Part shown: piece after piece, positions 39,930 to 49,182 of the stretch
How the letters are laid out: each line of letters starts with the position of its first letter
Numbering within the stretch: the stretch's first letter is position 1
From: Faecalicatena_A orotica
GTDB lineage: Bacteria > Bacillota > Clostridia > Lachnospirales > Lachnospiraceae
DNA length: 64,000 bases
Direction: 5' to 3' (one strand)
NCBI RefSeq assembly: GCF_040545875.1
Contig: NZ_JBEPMR010000006.1
Program-made: the position numbers and the translations under genes
The notes under the pieces: generated by a model
Database searches by the model: none
Told to the model about the DNA's origin: nothing
Seen by the model: the letters and a program-made list of their open reading frames with translations, nothing else

Positions 39930-40782
39930 TCAAACAACATTCAGCCAGAAATTAAAAAATTACTTGAAACATCCCGGCTCTTTCATCACGATGCTGTTTG
40001 TCATGCTGGGGGCAGTCCTTACGTTTACGGTTTTGATTTTCTTAATCGTTTATATACTTGTTCATGGAGTACCATATATCAAACCTTCTCTGTTTTCATT
40101 AACTTATACATCAGAGAATGCGTCATTGATGCCTGCGCTGATCAACACGGTGACTATGACTCTGCTGTCACTTTTGATCGCAGTTCCATTTGGAATTTTT
40201 GCAGCTATTTTTCTTGTAGAGTATGCAAAAAGAGGAAATAAATTCATGGGCGTGATCCGTCTGACGACTGAAACACTTTCCGGAATTCCCTCCATCGTTT
40301 ATGGCCTTTTTGGAATGCTGTTCTTTGTAAACACTCTGGGGTGGGGATTTTCCCTTCTGGCAGGCGCATTTACGCTTTCGATCATGATTCTGCCGCTGAT
40401 TATGAGAACGACTGAGGAAGCTCTGAAAGCCGTACCTGATACTTTTCGGGAAGGCAGCTTCGGTCTGGGTGCGGGAAAACTCAGGACGGTTTTTCGAATT
40501 GTTCTCCCTTCAGCGGTTCCGGGGATTCTGGCGGGGATTATTCTTTCTGTCGGAAGGATTGTCGGTGAGACGGCTGCCCTGATGTATACGGCCGGGACAG
40601 TAGCAAAAGTTCCCACCAGTGTGATGGGATCGGGAAGAACCCTGGCCCTGCATATGTACAATTTGTCAAATGAAGGCCTGTATATGGATCAGGCCTATGC
40701 GACAGCAGTCATCCTGCTCGTGCTGGTAGTGGGAATCAATGCATTGTCCGGCGTGATCGCAAGAAAATTAACGAAAGCGTAG
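39922..40782 (+). CDS. pstA: Phosphate ABC transporter permease PstA
   Basis: Second membrane subunit, 286 residues, six helices. Features include PALINTVTMTLLSLLIAVPFG, TETLSGIPSIVYGLFGMLFF, the EAA loop FREGSFGLGAGKLRTVFRIVLPSAVPG and the C-terminal GINALSGVIARKLTKA. The start overlaps pstC and the stop is 14 nt before pstB, so the operon is tightly packed. Confidence 0.95.
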   Translation: MNNQTTFSQKLKNYLKHPGSFITMLFVMLGAVLTFTVLIFLIVYILVHGVPYIKPSLFSLTYTSENASLMPALINTVTMTLLSLLIAVPFGIFAAIFLVEYAKRGNKFMGVIRLTTETLSGIPSIVYGLFGMLFFVNTLGWGFSLLAGAFTLSIMILPLIMRTTEEALKAVPDTFREGSFGLGAGKLRTVFRIVLPSAVPGILAGIILSVGRIVGETAALMYTAGTVAKVPTSVMGSGRTLALHMYNLSNEGLYMDQAYATAVILLVLVVGINALSGVIARKLTKA

Positions 40783-40796
40783 AAAGGAATCGAAAG

Positions 40797-41546
40797 ATGG
40801 GAAAAATAAGCATCAAAAATCTGGATTTATATTACGAAGATTTTAAAGCCCTGAAAAAAGTAAATCTGGAAATAGAAGCAAATAAGATCACGGCATTTAT
40901 CGGTCCCAGCGGGTGTGGAAAGTCTACCCTGCTTAAGTCCATCAACCGCATGAATGATCTGGTGCAGGGATGCCGCATTGAAGGAGAAATCATGCTGGAC
41001 GGCCAGAGTATTTTCGGGGGAATGGACGTGAACCTGCTCAGAAAACGTGTGGGAATGGTATTTCAGAAACCAAATCCGTTTCCGATGAGCATCTATGACA
41101 ACATTGCCTTCGGACCACGGACACACGGCATTCATTCGAAATCAAAACTGGATGATATTGTGGAGAGGTCACTGCGCAGTGCGGCTATTTGGGAGGAATG
41201 TAAAGACAGGCTGAAAAAGAGTGCTCTTGGAATGTCAGGAGGACAGCAGCAGCGCCTGTGCATTGCAAGGGCGCTTGCGGTAGAGCCGGAAGTACTGCTG
41301 ATGGATGAGCCGACGTCCGCCCTGGACCCGATCTCAACGTCGAAGATAGAAGACCTTGCGATGGAGCTGAAAAAAGATTATACTATTGTCATGGTGACAC
41401 ATAACATGCAGCAGGCAGTTCGTGTCTCAGACAATACGGCATTTTTCCTTCTCGGTGAGGTAGTGGAATACAACGATACAGAAAAATTATTCTCCATACC
41501 GGCAGATAAACGGACAGAGGATTATATCACAGGGAGGTTTGGCTAA
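40797..41546 (+). CDS. pstB: Phosphate ABC transporter ATP-binding protein
   Basis: A 249-residue ATPase. Walker A GPSGCGKST, Q-loop VGMVFQKPNPFPMSIYDNIA, signature LGMSGGQQQRLCIARAL, Walker B VLLMDEPTSALDP and switch VTHNMQQAVRVSD are all intact; KPNPFPMSI is diagnostic of PstB. Start follows GAAAGGAATCG. The stop lies just before the phoU ATG. Confidence 0.97.
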   Translation: MGKISIKNLDLYYEDFKALKKVNLEIEANKITAFIGPSGCGKSTLLKSINRMNDLVQGCRIEGEIMLDGQSIFGGMDVNLLRKRVGMVFQKPNPFPMSIYDNIAFGPRTHGIHSKSKLDDIVERSLRSAAIWEECKDRLKKSALGMSGGQQQRLCIARALAVEPEVLLMDEPTSALDPISTSKIEDLAMELKKDYTIVMVTHNMQQAVRVSDNTAFFLLGEVVEYNDTEKLFSIPADKRTEDYITGRFG

Positions 41547-41547
41547 A

Positions 41548-42213
41548 ATGCGGAATAGATTTGACAAACAGTTACAGTTATTGGATGAGCAGCTTACCCA
41601 TATGGGGGAGCTGTGTGAGATTGCAATTTCAAATGCTACAAAGGCGCTCCAGGAAGGCAATCTCGAGCAGGCAAAAGCGATTATGGATGCAGATGAAGAG
41701 ATCGACCAGATGGAGAAAGACATCGAGAGGCTGTGCCTGAAGCTGCTTCTCCAGCAGCAGCCGGTGGCAAAAGACCTGAGAAGGATTTCGGCCGCACTGA
41801 AGATGATCACGGACATGGAGCGCATTGGCGACCAGACGGCCGATATAGCAGAGATTGTGCTGTCATCCAAACATAATACAGCCACGGACATTAAGGAAAT
41901 CGGCACGATGGCGGCCGCGGCCAGCAAGATGGTACGCGAAAGCGTGACTGCTTATGTAACAAAGGATCTGGAGCTGGCGAAGAATGTCATGGAGGCGGAT
42001 GATTATGTGGATCATCTGTTCAATACGATCCGTGATGAACTCGTGGAGTACATCCGCTCAGCAAAGGGTGAGAATGGAAAGCGGATATTCGATCTGATCA
42101 TGGTAACAAAATATCTGGAACGTATCGGCGACCATGCAACGAATATTGCAGAATGGGTAGAATTCTCTATCACGGGCGTTCATAAAAACGGCATCTCACT
42201 GGCCGGGAGATAA
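41548..42213 (+). CDS. phoU: Phosphate transport regulator PhoU
   Basis: A 221-residue helical regulator that links Pst activity to the PhoR kinase. It has two three-helix repeats with metal-binding E/DxxxD motifs: KMITDMERIGDQTADIAEIV and MVTKYLERIGDHATNIAEWV. The ATG at 41548 is preferred over a TTG at 41539 since GGGAGG lies 10 nt upstream of the ATG. It precedes the two-component genes, consistent with its role in signalling. Confidence 0.95.
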   Translation: MRNRFDKQLQLLDEQLTHMGELCEIAISNATKALQEGNLEQAKAIMDADEEIDQMEKDIERLCLKLLLQQQPVAKDLRRISAALKMITDMERIGDQTADIAEIVLSSKHNTATDIKEIGTMAAAASKMVRESVTAYVTKDLELAKNVMEADDYVDHLFNTIRDELVEYIRSAKGENGKRIFDLIMVTKYLERIGDHATNIAEWVEFSITGVHKNGISLAGR

Positions 42214-42299
42214 AAAAGAAGTATGACTGTTCCACATTTTGTACGGGCCGTGCATCAAATGTACAGTTCTGTACCGGACAGTTGCGAAGGAGTGACAAG

Positions 42300-42980
42300 A
42301 TGATATATTGTGTGGAAGACGATGATAACATCCGGGAGCTTGTGATATATACACTGGAAACTACAGGGCTGAAAGCGCAGGGATTTGCCGAAGGAGGCGC
42401 TTTTATGGAGGCTCTGGCGTTTGATACGCCAGAGCTTATTTTGCTTGATATCATGCTCCCCGGTGAAGACGGGCTTGCGCTGTTGAAAAAATTAAAAAAC
42501 TCTGCCAGAACAAAAGATATTCCTGTCATTATGGTAACGGCCAAAGGGGCAGAGTATGATAAGGTGATCGGGCTGGATTCCGGTGCGGACGACTATGTGA
42601 CAAAGCCGTTTGGCATGATGGAGCTGGTATCCAGAGTGAAAGCTGTTTTACGGCGTTCGGGCCGGGTTCCGGACAAGGACGAACTAAGTGCATCAGGCGT
42701 CAGTGTGAATGTAAGAAAGCATGAAGTGACGGTTGACGGCAGACCGGTGACACTCACACTGAAAGAATTTGAACTGCTTGAGAGACTGGTAAGGAACCGG
42801 AATATTGTCCTCACCAGAGACCAGCTTCTGGAGGATATATGGGGATATGATTTTGACGGAGAAACGAGGACCGTTGATGTGCATGTCCGTACACTGCGGC
42901 AGAAACTGGGGGATAAAGGAGAGATCATTGAGACTGTGAGAGGCGTCGGCTACCGGGTGGGGGATGCAGATGAGAGCTAG
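42300..42980 (+). CDS. phoP: PhoP-type response regulator (OmpR family)
   Basis: A 226-residue response regulator. The receiver domain starts MIYCVEDDDNIRELVIYTLE, has phospho-acceptor Asp in LILLDIMLPGEDG and the conserved Lys in YVTKPFGMMELVSRV. The C-terminal winged helix shows FELLERLVRNRNIVLTRDQ and TVDVHVRTLRQKLGD. ATG at 42300 after GAAGGAG is chosen over the upstream TTG. Cotranscription with pst-phoU and overlap with the kinase gene make PhoP the best name; the direct-repeat Pho boxes before pstS are its expected target. Confidence 0.9.
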   Translation: MIYCVEDDDNIRELVIYTLETTGLKAQGFAEGGAFMEALAFDTPELILLDIMLPGEDGLALLKKLKNSARTKDIPVIMVTAKGAEYDKVIGLDSGADDYVTKPFGMMELVSRVKAVLRRSGRVPDKDELSASGVSVNVRKHEVTVDGRPVTLTLKEFELLERLVRNRNIVLTRDQLLEDIWGYDFDGETRTVDVHVRTLRQKLGDKGEIIETVRGVGYRVGDADES

Positions 42981-44280
42981 AATCCAGAAAAGCATGGTGC
43001 TTGTACTTACGATTACACTGCTGATATCTTATGCCGTCATGACAATCGTGGTGTACAGCCAGAACCTTGGACTGCTGAAAAGCGAAGTCAGGCAGGAGGC
43101 ACGTTATATCAGGACGGCTATCAATATATCAGGTCCAGCCTACTTGGAACAGATGGACGATGTGGATACCGGGACACGGGTGACCCGGATCGATACGGCG
43201 GGTACCGTGCTGTATGATTCCCGCCGTGATGAGGCGGCACTCGATAATCACGGGTCAAGGAGCGAGGTATTACAAGCCCTGAAACAGGGGGCAGGTGAGG
43301 ATATCAGAATGTCCGGAACTGTCGGAAAAGAGATGTATTACTATGCGATTCTTCTGGAGGATGGGACGGTGCTGCGTGTATCGAAGACGATGGATAATCT
43401 CGTGAGCACTGCCTTAAATGTCCTTCCGGTCATGTGCATCCTTGCTGCAGGTGTGCTGTTTCTTGCATGGCTGATGGCAAAATGGCAAACGGCCAGGCTG
43501 ATCAAGCCGATCAATGAACTGGACCTTGAACATCCTCTGGATAATGAGATTTATCCGGAGCTGTCCCCACTCCTTCAGGCGATGGATGAGCAGAACAAGG
43601 CAAAGGATGCAGTAGCGAATATGCGGAAGGAGTTTTCAGCGAATGTGTCCCATGAACTGAAGACCCCGCTGACTTCTATATCCGGATATGCCGAAATCAT
43701 GAAAAACGGAATGGTCAGACCCCAGGATATCCCTAATTTTTCAGAACGTATCTATAAAGAGGCCAGAAGGCTGATCACACTGGTGGAAGATATTATCAAG
43801 CTGTCCAGACTGGATGAAGAATCTGTGGAGTTAGAAAAAGAAGATGTAGATCTCTATGCCCTGAGCAGGGAGGTGGTCAGCAGGCTGTCTCCGCAGGCGG
43901 GGGCTAAAAATGTACAGATCATGATCGAGGGGGAATCCGTAACCTATCACGGGATCCGCCAGATTCTTGATGAGATGATCTATAATGTCTGTGAAAATGC
44001 AGTCAAATATAATGTATCAGGCGGGCAGGTGAGCGTATGGGCGGGAAATACACTGGAGGGGCCGAAAGTGAGCGTTTCCGATACCGGGATCGGTATCCCG
44101 AAAGAACATCAGGAACGTATATTTGAGCGGTTTTACAGGGTGGATAAGAGCCATTCCAAAGAACGCGGAGGAACAGGCCTGGGGCTTTCCATTGTGAAAC
44201 ATGGTGCCCTGCTTCACGGCGCCAGAGTGACAGTGGACAGTGAACCGGGAAAAGGGACCAGAATTGAGATTAAGTTTTAA
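42964..44280 (+). CDS. phoR: PhoR-type sensor histidine kinase
   Basis: A 438-residue membrane kinase. TM1 (about 10-30), an outside sensor domain (about 31-150) and TM2 (about 150-170) are followed by the DHp domain with His in FSANVSHELKTPLTSISGY. The catalytic domain shows N box YNVCENAVKYN, G1 VSDTGIGIPKEHQERIFERF and G2 GGTGLGLSIVKHGALLHG. The gene overlaps phoP by 17 nt. It ends the phosphate operon, followed by a terminator. It is expected to respond to phosphate limitation through PhoU/Pst contact. Confidence 0.92.
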   Translation: MQMRARIQKSMVLVLTITLLISYAVMTIVVYSQNLGLLKSEVRQEARYIRTAINISGPAYLEQMDDVDTGTRVTRIDTAGTVLYDSRRDEAALDNHGSRSEVLQALKQGAGEDIRMSGTVGKEMYYYAILLEDGTVLRVSKTMDNLVSTALNVLPVMCILAAGVLFLAWLMAKWQTARLIKPINELDLEHPLDNEIYPELSPLLQAMDEQNKAKDAVANMRKEFSANVSHELKTPLTSISGYAEIMKNGMVRPQDIPNFSERIYKEARRLITLVEDIIKLSRLDEESVELEKEDVDLYALSREVVSRLSPQAGAKNVQIMIEGESVTYHGIRQILDEMIYNVCENAVKYNVSGGQVSVWAGNTLEGPKVSVSDTGIGIPKEHQERIFERFYRVDKSHSKERGGTGLGLSIVKHGALLHGARVTVDSEPGKGTRIEIKF

Positions 44281-44331
44281 ATAATAAAATTTCTATGTCA
44301 ACTATTAAAAAAGTATAAAATTTATCATTGT

Positions 44332-44372
44332 AAAACCGTTTTTTATAGTGTAAACTATAAAAAGCGGTTTTA
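44332..44372 (+). terminator. Terminator of the pst-phoU-phoPR operon
   Basis: AAAACCG-TTTTTTATAGT pairs with ACTATAAAAA-GCGGTTTT around a GTAA tetraloop, a long stem ending in a T-rich strand. Confidence 0.82.
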
Positions 44373-44419
44373 TTACATTCATGTAGTAAAGTGATAGAGC
44401 CTTAAAGGAGAATAGGAAT

Positions 44420-44941
44420 ATGACAGGACAGGAATTTTTAGAGAAGCTTCTGCAGTCTTACCAGTCAGCTTTTGATATAACCCGTCCGTATGATGTCAAT
44501 GGGGACAAATTTGATGCGTATGCGGCTTTCAATGTAACCAGTGCCAAGTATGTCCTCGTAAAGAAGGCAGAACTATGGCGGGCAAATTGCTTTGAGCATA
44601 CGTTTTTTGCGTGCAGGCCTGCGCTGACAACGGAGGATCTGGCAAGGTTCCGTGAGGATATCGTTACCTTCATAGAGCCTCAGATTGTAAGGGGCGGAGA
44701 AGCCTGTACGGCTGAGCATCATATGTATACATATATAACGGGAATATTCATCTGCGAGAATGGCATTCCGGGGGAAGTTAAAAAGCAGGTAAAGCAGTTT
44801 AAATATTTCAAGAACTACCGGCTTGGATTCCGGGGCTATGCAGAGGCAAGGCTTCTTGTCTTTGACAGGGAGAACCATAAAGTGTTAGGCAACCGGGCAG
44901 CGAAGGACCTGGTCAAAGGATATGAAAAAGTAAGGGTATGA
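44420..44941 (+). CDS. Conserved protein of unknown function upstream of cstA
   Basis: A 173-residue soluble protein beginning MTGQEFLEKLLQSYQSAFDI. It has a mixed helix/strand profile, no signal peptide or membrane span, and scattered Cys and His residues (NCFEHTFFACRP, ACTAEHHMYTYITGIFICEN). Start follows AAAGGAGAATAGG. A small terminator follows and the CstA-type transporter is next, in the same direction. I do not recognise a named family with certainty. Confidence 0.75.
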   Translation: MTGQEFLEKLLQSYQSAFDITRPYDVNGDKFDAYAAFNVTSAKYVLVKKAELWRANCFEHTFFACRPALTTEDLARFREDIVTFIEPQIVRGGEACTAEHHMYTYITGIFICENGIPGEVKKQVKQFKYFKNYRLGFRGYAEARLLVFDRENHKVLGNRAAKDLVKGYEKVRV

Positions 44942-44960
44942 AAAGGTTATGAACCTTTTT
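44941..44960 (+). terminator. Short terminator between the unknown gene and cstA
   Basis: AAAAGGTT and AACCTTTT around ATG, followed by further T residues; the hairpin begins at the stop codon of the preceding gene. Confidence 0.62.
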
Positions 44961-45004
44961 ATATAGAAAAGCTACTACTAAACAACAAAAAAGGAGTGTG
45001 AACT

Positions 45005-46744
45005 ATGAATGCAGTAGTAATTTTATTAGTAGGAATCCTGATTCTTGTCATTGCGTATGTTACATACGGCAAGTGGCTGGCAGGACAGTGGGGAGTAGAC
45101 CCGTCCAGAAAAACTCCGGCACACGAACTCGAAGACGGGATGGATTATTGCCCGGCAAAGGCACCGGTACTGATGGGACATCATTTCTCATCCATTGCAG
45201 GTGCGGGCCCGATCAACGGACCGATCCAGGCAGCAGTATTTGGCTGGGTTCCGGTATTATTATGGATCCTGATCGGAGGTATTTTCTTCGGTGCTGTTCA
45301 TGACTTTGGTGCATTATTTGCATCCATCCGCCATAAAGGACAGTCTATCGGTGAGGTTATCGCTGACACAATGGGAACAAAGTCCAAGAAGATTTTCATT
45401 ATATTCTCATATCTGACATTGCTCCTCGTTGTTGCAGCATTTGCATCTATTGTTGCAAATACATTTATGGCTACATTTACAGAGACAGGTGCAGTAGACT
45501 ATGCAGCATCCTCCGCAAATGCGTCAACAGCCATGATTTCTATTTTATTTATTGTGATTTCCATCGTTTTTGGTTTTCTGGTTTATAGAAAGAATGCATC
45601 CCTTGGTGTATCTACAATCGTTGGTGTTATTGCAATTATTGCCTGCATGGTAATCGGGCTGAACTGGCATCCGCTGTACCTGAGCAATAAGACATGGATG
45701 ATTATTGTTGGAATCTACATCCTGATAGCATCTGTAACACCTGTATGGATTCTGCTCCAGCCGCGTGATTACCTGAGTTCCTTTTTGCTTTACTTTATGA
45801 TGGCTGTGGCTATCGTTGGTGTAATCGGAGCCGGACTCACAGGAAATGCGGGCCTTGATATTCCTGCATTTACAGGATTTAAGGATACTCTGATGCCGAC
45901 AGGGACCTCTCTGGGATATATGTTCCCTGCATTGTTTATTACAATTGCCTGCGGGGCGATCTCTGGTTTCCATTCACTGGTTGGTTCCGGAACGACGGCA
46001 AAACAGCTGAACAGTGAAAAAGATGCACGTCCAATCGCATACGGCGGTATGCTGATTGAATGTGCTCTGGCAATTATTTCTCTTTGTGCAGTTGGATACG
46101 TATGGAAAAACTACTCTGCAGGAGAGCTTGTTGTTCCGACAAACGTATTTGCAACCGGTATTTCAAAGATGACATCTACCATTCCTTTCCTGAAAGGTGC
46201 CGAGAGTGTAATCTTCTCCATGCTGGTGCTTGCAGTTTCTGCATTCTGCCTGACATCACTGGATACAGCGACACGTCTCGCACGCTATATGTTCCAGGAA
46301 TTCTGGCTGGAGCCGGGCGAGGATGTGAAGACAGCAACCGGGTATAAGAAAGTCCTGACAAATCCATATGTAGCGACTATCATAACTGTTGTGCTCGGTA
46401 TAGCACTCGGTATGACAGGCTATGCAAATGTATGGCCGCTGTTCGGTGCTGCGAACCAGCTTCTTGCTGCACTCGGCCTGCTGGCTGTTGCAACATGGCT
46501 CGGAAAAGTCGGAAAGAACAACAAGATGTTCCTGTTGCCGATGGCATTCATGCTGATTGTGACACTGACATCACTCTGCCTGACAATTAAAACAAACTTT
46601 GCCGGAATTATGGCAGGGGCAGACGGGATCGTATGGTGCTATATCCGCCTGATTATCAGCGTACTGCTTATCGTACTGGCGGCAGTGCTGGCAGTAGACG
46701 GAGTCAAGACACTGACAGGACAGAACAAAAAGGCTAAGGCATAA
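45005..46744 (+). CDS. cstA: CstA family carbon starvation / pyruvate transporter
   Basis: A 579-residue polytopic membrane protein with about 15 hydrophobic helices. The N-terminal block HHFSSIAGAGPINGPIQAAVFGW and the segment FGAVHDFGALFASIRHKGQSIGE are diagnostic for CstA. GFHSLVGSGTTAKQLNSEKDARPIAYGGML and LTSLDTATRLARYMFQEF are also conserved. Related proteins import pyruvate or peptides under carbon limitation. It lacks the longer tail of E. coli CstA (701 residues), as is common in Firmicutes. It is flanked by terminators, so it is a single-gene transcript. Confidence 0.93.
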   Translation: MNAVVILLVGILILVIAYVTYGKWLAGQWGVDPSRKTPAHELEDGMDYCPAKAPVLMGHHFSSIAGAGPINGPIQAAVFGWVPVLLWILIGGIFFGAVHDFGALFASIRHKGQSIGEVIADTMGTKSKKIFIIFSYLTLLLVVAAFASIVANTFMATFTETGAVDYAASSANASTAMISILFIVISIVFGFLVYRKNASLGVSTIVGVIAIIACMVIGLNWHPLYLSNKTWMIIVGIYILIASVTPVWILLQPRDYLSSFLLYFMMAVAIVGVIGAGLTGNAGLDIPAFTGFKDTLMPTGTSLGYMFPALFITIACGAISGFHSLVGSGTTAKQLNSEKDARPIAYGGMLIECALAIISLCAVGYVWKNYSAGELVVPTNVFATGISKMTSTIPFLKGAESVIFSMLVLAVSAFCLTSLDTATRLARYMFQEFWLEPGEDVKTATGYKKVLTNPYVATIITVVLGIALGMTGYANVWPLFGAANQLLAALGLLAVATWLGKVGKNNKMFLLPMAFMLIVTLTSLCLTIKTNFAGIMAGADGIVWCYIRLIISVLLIVLAAVLAVDGVKTLTGQNKKAKA

Positions 46745-46747
46745 AGA

Positions 46748-46794
46748 AAAAGCGGCTGTAATCTGATATGTACATCGGATTACAGCCGCTTTTT
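46748..46794 (+). terminator. Terminator of cstA
   Basis: AAAGCGGCTGTAATC and GATTACAGCCGCTTT form a perfect stem followed by T residues. Confidence 0.92.
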
Positions 46795-46868
46795 ATGACC
46801 GCGGATACCCGTAGAGAGAAAACAATGTCTGTGAACTGTTGTTAAATAAATAACTTAACATATGGCCG

Positions 46869-46897
46869 ATGACTTTCTTACAAAAGCGTGCTACAAT
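46869..46897 (+). promoter_or_regulatory. Possible promoter of the ThrE genes
   Basis: ATGACT and TACAAT with 17-bp spacing, 64 bp before the start codon; the -35 box is weak. Confidence 0.45.
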
Positions 46898-46960
46898 AGA
46901 TTACTTGAAAGCAGAATGTGAATAAAACTGTGTAAATGCAGGTGTTTTGGGGGATTTTGT

Positions 46961-47791
46961 ATGGATGACAGAATAGATTGCACGACGGATAAGAAGGCGC
47001 AGGATGAAAGTGTCGACATGAGGGATGTTTTGGATCTGGCCATGAATATGGGGAGGGTGCTCCTGAAAAACGGAGCCGAGATATTCCGGGTGGAGGAGAC
47101 GATCGACCATGTATGCGGACGGTATAAGATCGGAGACGTGGAGTCGTTCGTTATGAGCAACGGGATCTTTATTACGGCCCGGGATGAGACAGAGGATATC
47201 TATGCGAAGGTGAAGCACATTCCGATTTCCGGCTTCCATCTGGGGATCGTGACTGAGGTGAATGACCTATCGAGAGAGATTTCGGCAGGGAAGATCGGAT
47301 TGAAGGAAGCACGCATGCGGCTGGAAGAGATAGAGAAGATGCCTCCGAAGCGGGGGCGGTTCCGTATTTTAGCCGCAGGAATCGGGAGCGGGTGTTTCTG
47401 TTACCTTTTGCAGGCGAATTTCTGGGAGAGTATGATTGCAGTGCTGATCGGGTGCCTCCTCTATGTCTTTGTGATCTTTGCGGAGAACCACAGACTGACG
47501 AAGATTATTACGAATATTGTGGGAGGCGGATTCATAACGGTTATGGCTTTACTGGCGCTTTCGATACCGTGGCCGTTTCCTGTCAGGATGGATAAGCTGA
47601 TCATCGGGTCCATTCTGCCGCTTGTACCCGGGGTTGCATTTGTAAACTCGATTCGTGATATTGCCAACAGTGACTTTATTTCCGGGATTGTAAGGATCGT
47701 AGATGCGCTTCTGGTATTTGTTTACATTGCCATCGGGGTTGGATTTGTGCTCGGGTGCTATAACAAGATTACAGGAGGTGGATGGATTTGA
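46961..47791 (+). CDS. Threonine/serine exporter family protein, large subunit-like (DUF1212)
   Basis: A 276-residue protein combining a cytoplasmic N-terminal domain with membrane helices. The N-terminal part MRDVLDLAMNMGRVLLKNGAEIFRVEETIDHV and VESFVMSNGIFITARDE matches the ThrE/YjjP family. About five helices follow, including SMIAVLIGCLLYVFVIF and IGSILPLVPGVAFVNSIRDI. In split systems like this one, a YjjP-like protein works with a small YjjB-like partner, here the next gene, overlapped by 10 nt. Expected role is export of threonine, serine or succinate; the substrate is not determined. Confidence 0.87.
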   Translation: MDDRIDCTTDKKAQDESVDMRDVLDLAMNMGRVLLKNGAEIFRVEETIDHVCGRYKIGDVESFVMSNGIFITARDETEDIYAKVKHIPISGFHLGIVTEVNDLSREISAGKIGLKEARMRLEEIEKMPPKRGRFRILAAGIGSGCFCYLLQANFWESMIAVLIGCLLYVFVIFAENHRLTKIITNIVGGGFITVMALLALSIPWPFPVRMDKLIIGSILPLVPGVAFVNSIRDIANSDFISGIVRIVDALLVFVYIAIGVGFVLGCYNKITGGGWI

Positions 47792-48264
47792 TCGGGGATA
47801 TTATTATTAATATGTTTTGTTCCTTTCTCGGGACAATCGCATTCTCTGTCCTATTTAACGTGCCGAAAAGATTCTACATCTGCTGTGGGTTTACCGGAAT
47901 GGCAGGCTGGCTGTGTTATCTGATCTGTATCAACGGCGCTTCGGTATCCACTTCCACGTTTTTCGGGACCGTACTGGTCGTTTTAATGTCCCGGATACTG
48001 GCCGTGTGGAAAAAGTGCCCCATTACCGTATTCCTTGTATCCGGGATATTCCCGCTGATACCGGGAGCCGGGGTCTACTATACCGTATACAACGTCGTAC
48101 AGGGAAATCTGGCCGAGGCCGCCGGCCGCGGGATCGGCGCTATAAAGGTGGCATTTGCGATTGTTCTTGGCATTGTGTTTGTTGTATCCATACCGAAGCA
48201 GTGGTTTCAGGTAAATTATTGGCGGAGCAGGTTCCGGGGAGCCTCGGAAAATTCCGATTTATAG
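47782..48264 (+). CDS. Threonine/serine exporter family protein, small subunit-like (DUF3815)
   Basis: A 160-residue membrane protein with about five helices, the YjjB-like partner of the preceding gene. Blocks are CSFLGTIAFSVLFNVPKRFY, GMAGWLCYLICINGAS, ILAVWKKCPITVFLVSGIFPLIPGAGVYYTVYN and GAIKVAFAIVLGIVFVVSIP. The ribosome binding site AGGAGGTGG lies inside the end of the upstream gene. Its last 49 nt overlap the end of the convergent AraC-type gene, so both 3-prime ends are read on opposite strands with no terminator between them. Confidence 0.87.
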   Translation: MDLIGDIIINMFCSFLGTIAFSVLFNVPKRFYICCGFTGMAGWLCYLICINGASVSTSTFFGTVLVVLMSRILAVWKKCPITVFLVSGIFPLIPGAGVYYTVYNVVQGNLAEAAGRGIGAIKVAFAIVLGIVFVVSIPKQWFQVNYWRSRFRGASENSDL

Positions 48265-49055
48265 GCGCGGGAAAATGTGGAGTAGTCATGGAACCCACTG
48301 GCGAAGCATGCCTGTGTGATAGGCATACCGTCAAAAATCAGGTCTCTTGCATGCAGGAGGCGCCGGTAAGTGATATAATTGCCGATTGTGTAACCTGTTT
48401 CTGCTTTAAACAGGCGCATCATATAATACCTGCTGATGTAAAATGTCTTTGCAAGAGTGTCGATATCGAGGTTTTCCGTGAGATGGGTATTGATATACTG
48501 CATAATGTCAACGATTTTCGTGTTATACAGTTCTGTGTCAAGGAACTCCACATGATTCTTGATTGCTGCACGGTTCAGCTGGATCATAAACTCAAGGAAC
48601 AAGATCTGCCGGTATAAACTGCTGGCATACTCCTCATCAAGAAAGGAACGCTCAAGGCGGTTCGTCACCCGGAACAGAGAACTTTTCTCGAGGGAATGGA
48701 TGCGAAGCACGTTAGAGTGTTCTTTTCTTGCTTTTTCGAAGCAGTAGTTCAGATCATACTCGGATGTCTTGTAGTCCTCCATGAACCCCGGTGATATATA
48801 GACGATGATCCGTTCATAAGGCTGGGAACTGTCTGCCTGTACCCGGTGTATATCATTGCGGTTCACAAGGACGATATCGTAAGGCTCCAGTGCATAGGAC
48901 TTTCCTTCTATAATATACTGCACCTTCCCTTTTATAAAAATCGTGATTTTGTGAAAATCGTGGTAATGAAATTCGAACTCTCTGGAAACAGTATCTTTTA
49001 TATGGAAGATACGGAAATCGCTGTTTAAGTACCCGCGTTTATTATATTGCTGCAT
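48216..49055 (-). CDS. AraC family transcriptional regulator with N-terminal cupin
   Basis: A 279-residue regulator. The N-terminal cupin sensor (FHYHDFHKITIFIKGKVQYIIEG, PYDIVLVNRNDIHRV) is followed by two helix-turn-helix motifs at the C-terminus (IDTLAKTFYISRYYMMRLFK, ITQACFASGFHDYSTFSRAY). The start is set at ATG 49055 (MQQYNKRGYLNSD), after GAAAGGAGC on the minus strand, rather than 22 residues upstream. The effector is probably a small sugar or metabolite. It is divergent from the DapF-like gene (128 bp between starts) and convergent with the ThrE pair. The target genes are not obvious from context. Confidence 0.9.
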   Translation of the reverse strand: MQQYNKRGYLNSDFRIFHIKDTVSREFEFHYHDFHKITIFIKGKVQYIIEGKSYALEPYDIVLVNRNDIHRVQADSSQPYERIIVYISPGFMEDYKTSEYDLNYCFEKARKEHSNVLRIHSLEKSSLFRVTNRLERSFLDEEYASSLYRQILFLEFMIQLNRAAIKNHVEFLDTELYNTKIVDIMQYINTHLTENLDIDTLAKTFYISRYYMMRLFKAETGYTIGNYITYRRLLHARDLIFDGMPITQACFASGFHDYSTFSRAYKSEFSEAPRNLLRQ

Positions 49056-49182
49056 AATTGCTCCTTTCTGTCCTAAATTCCTTTTTTTATTATAGAGCAT
49101 TATTTGCAATATGAAAAGCATTTACTCCGTATTATATGAAGAAAATGCCTGATATAATGTTAGAAACAGGAGGTGCGTGAGT

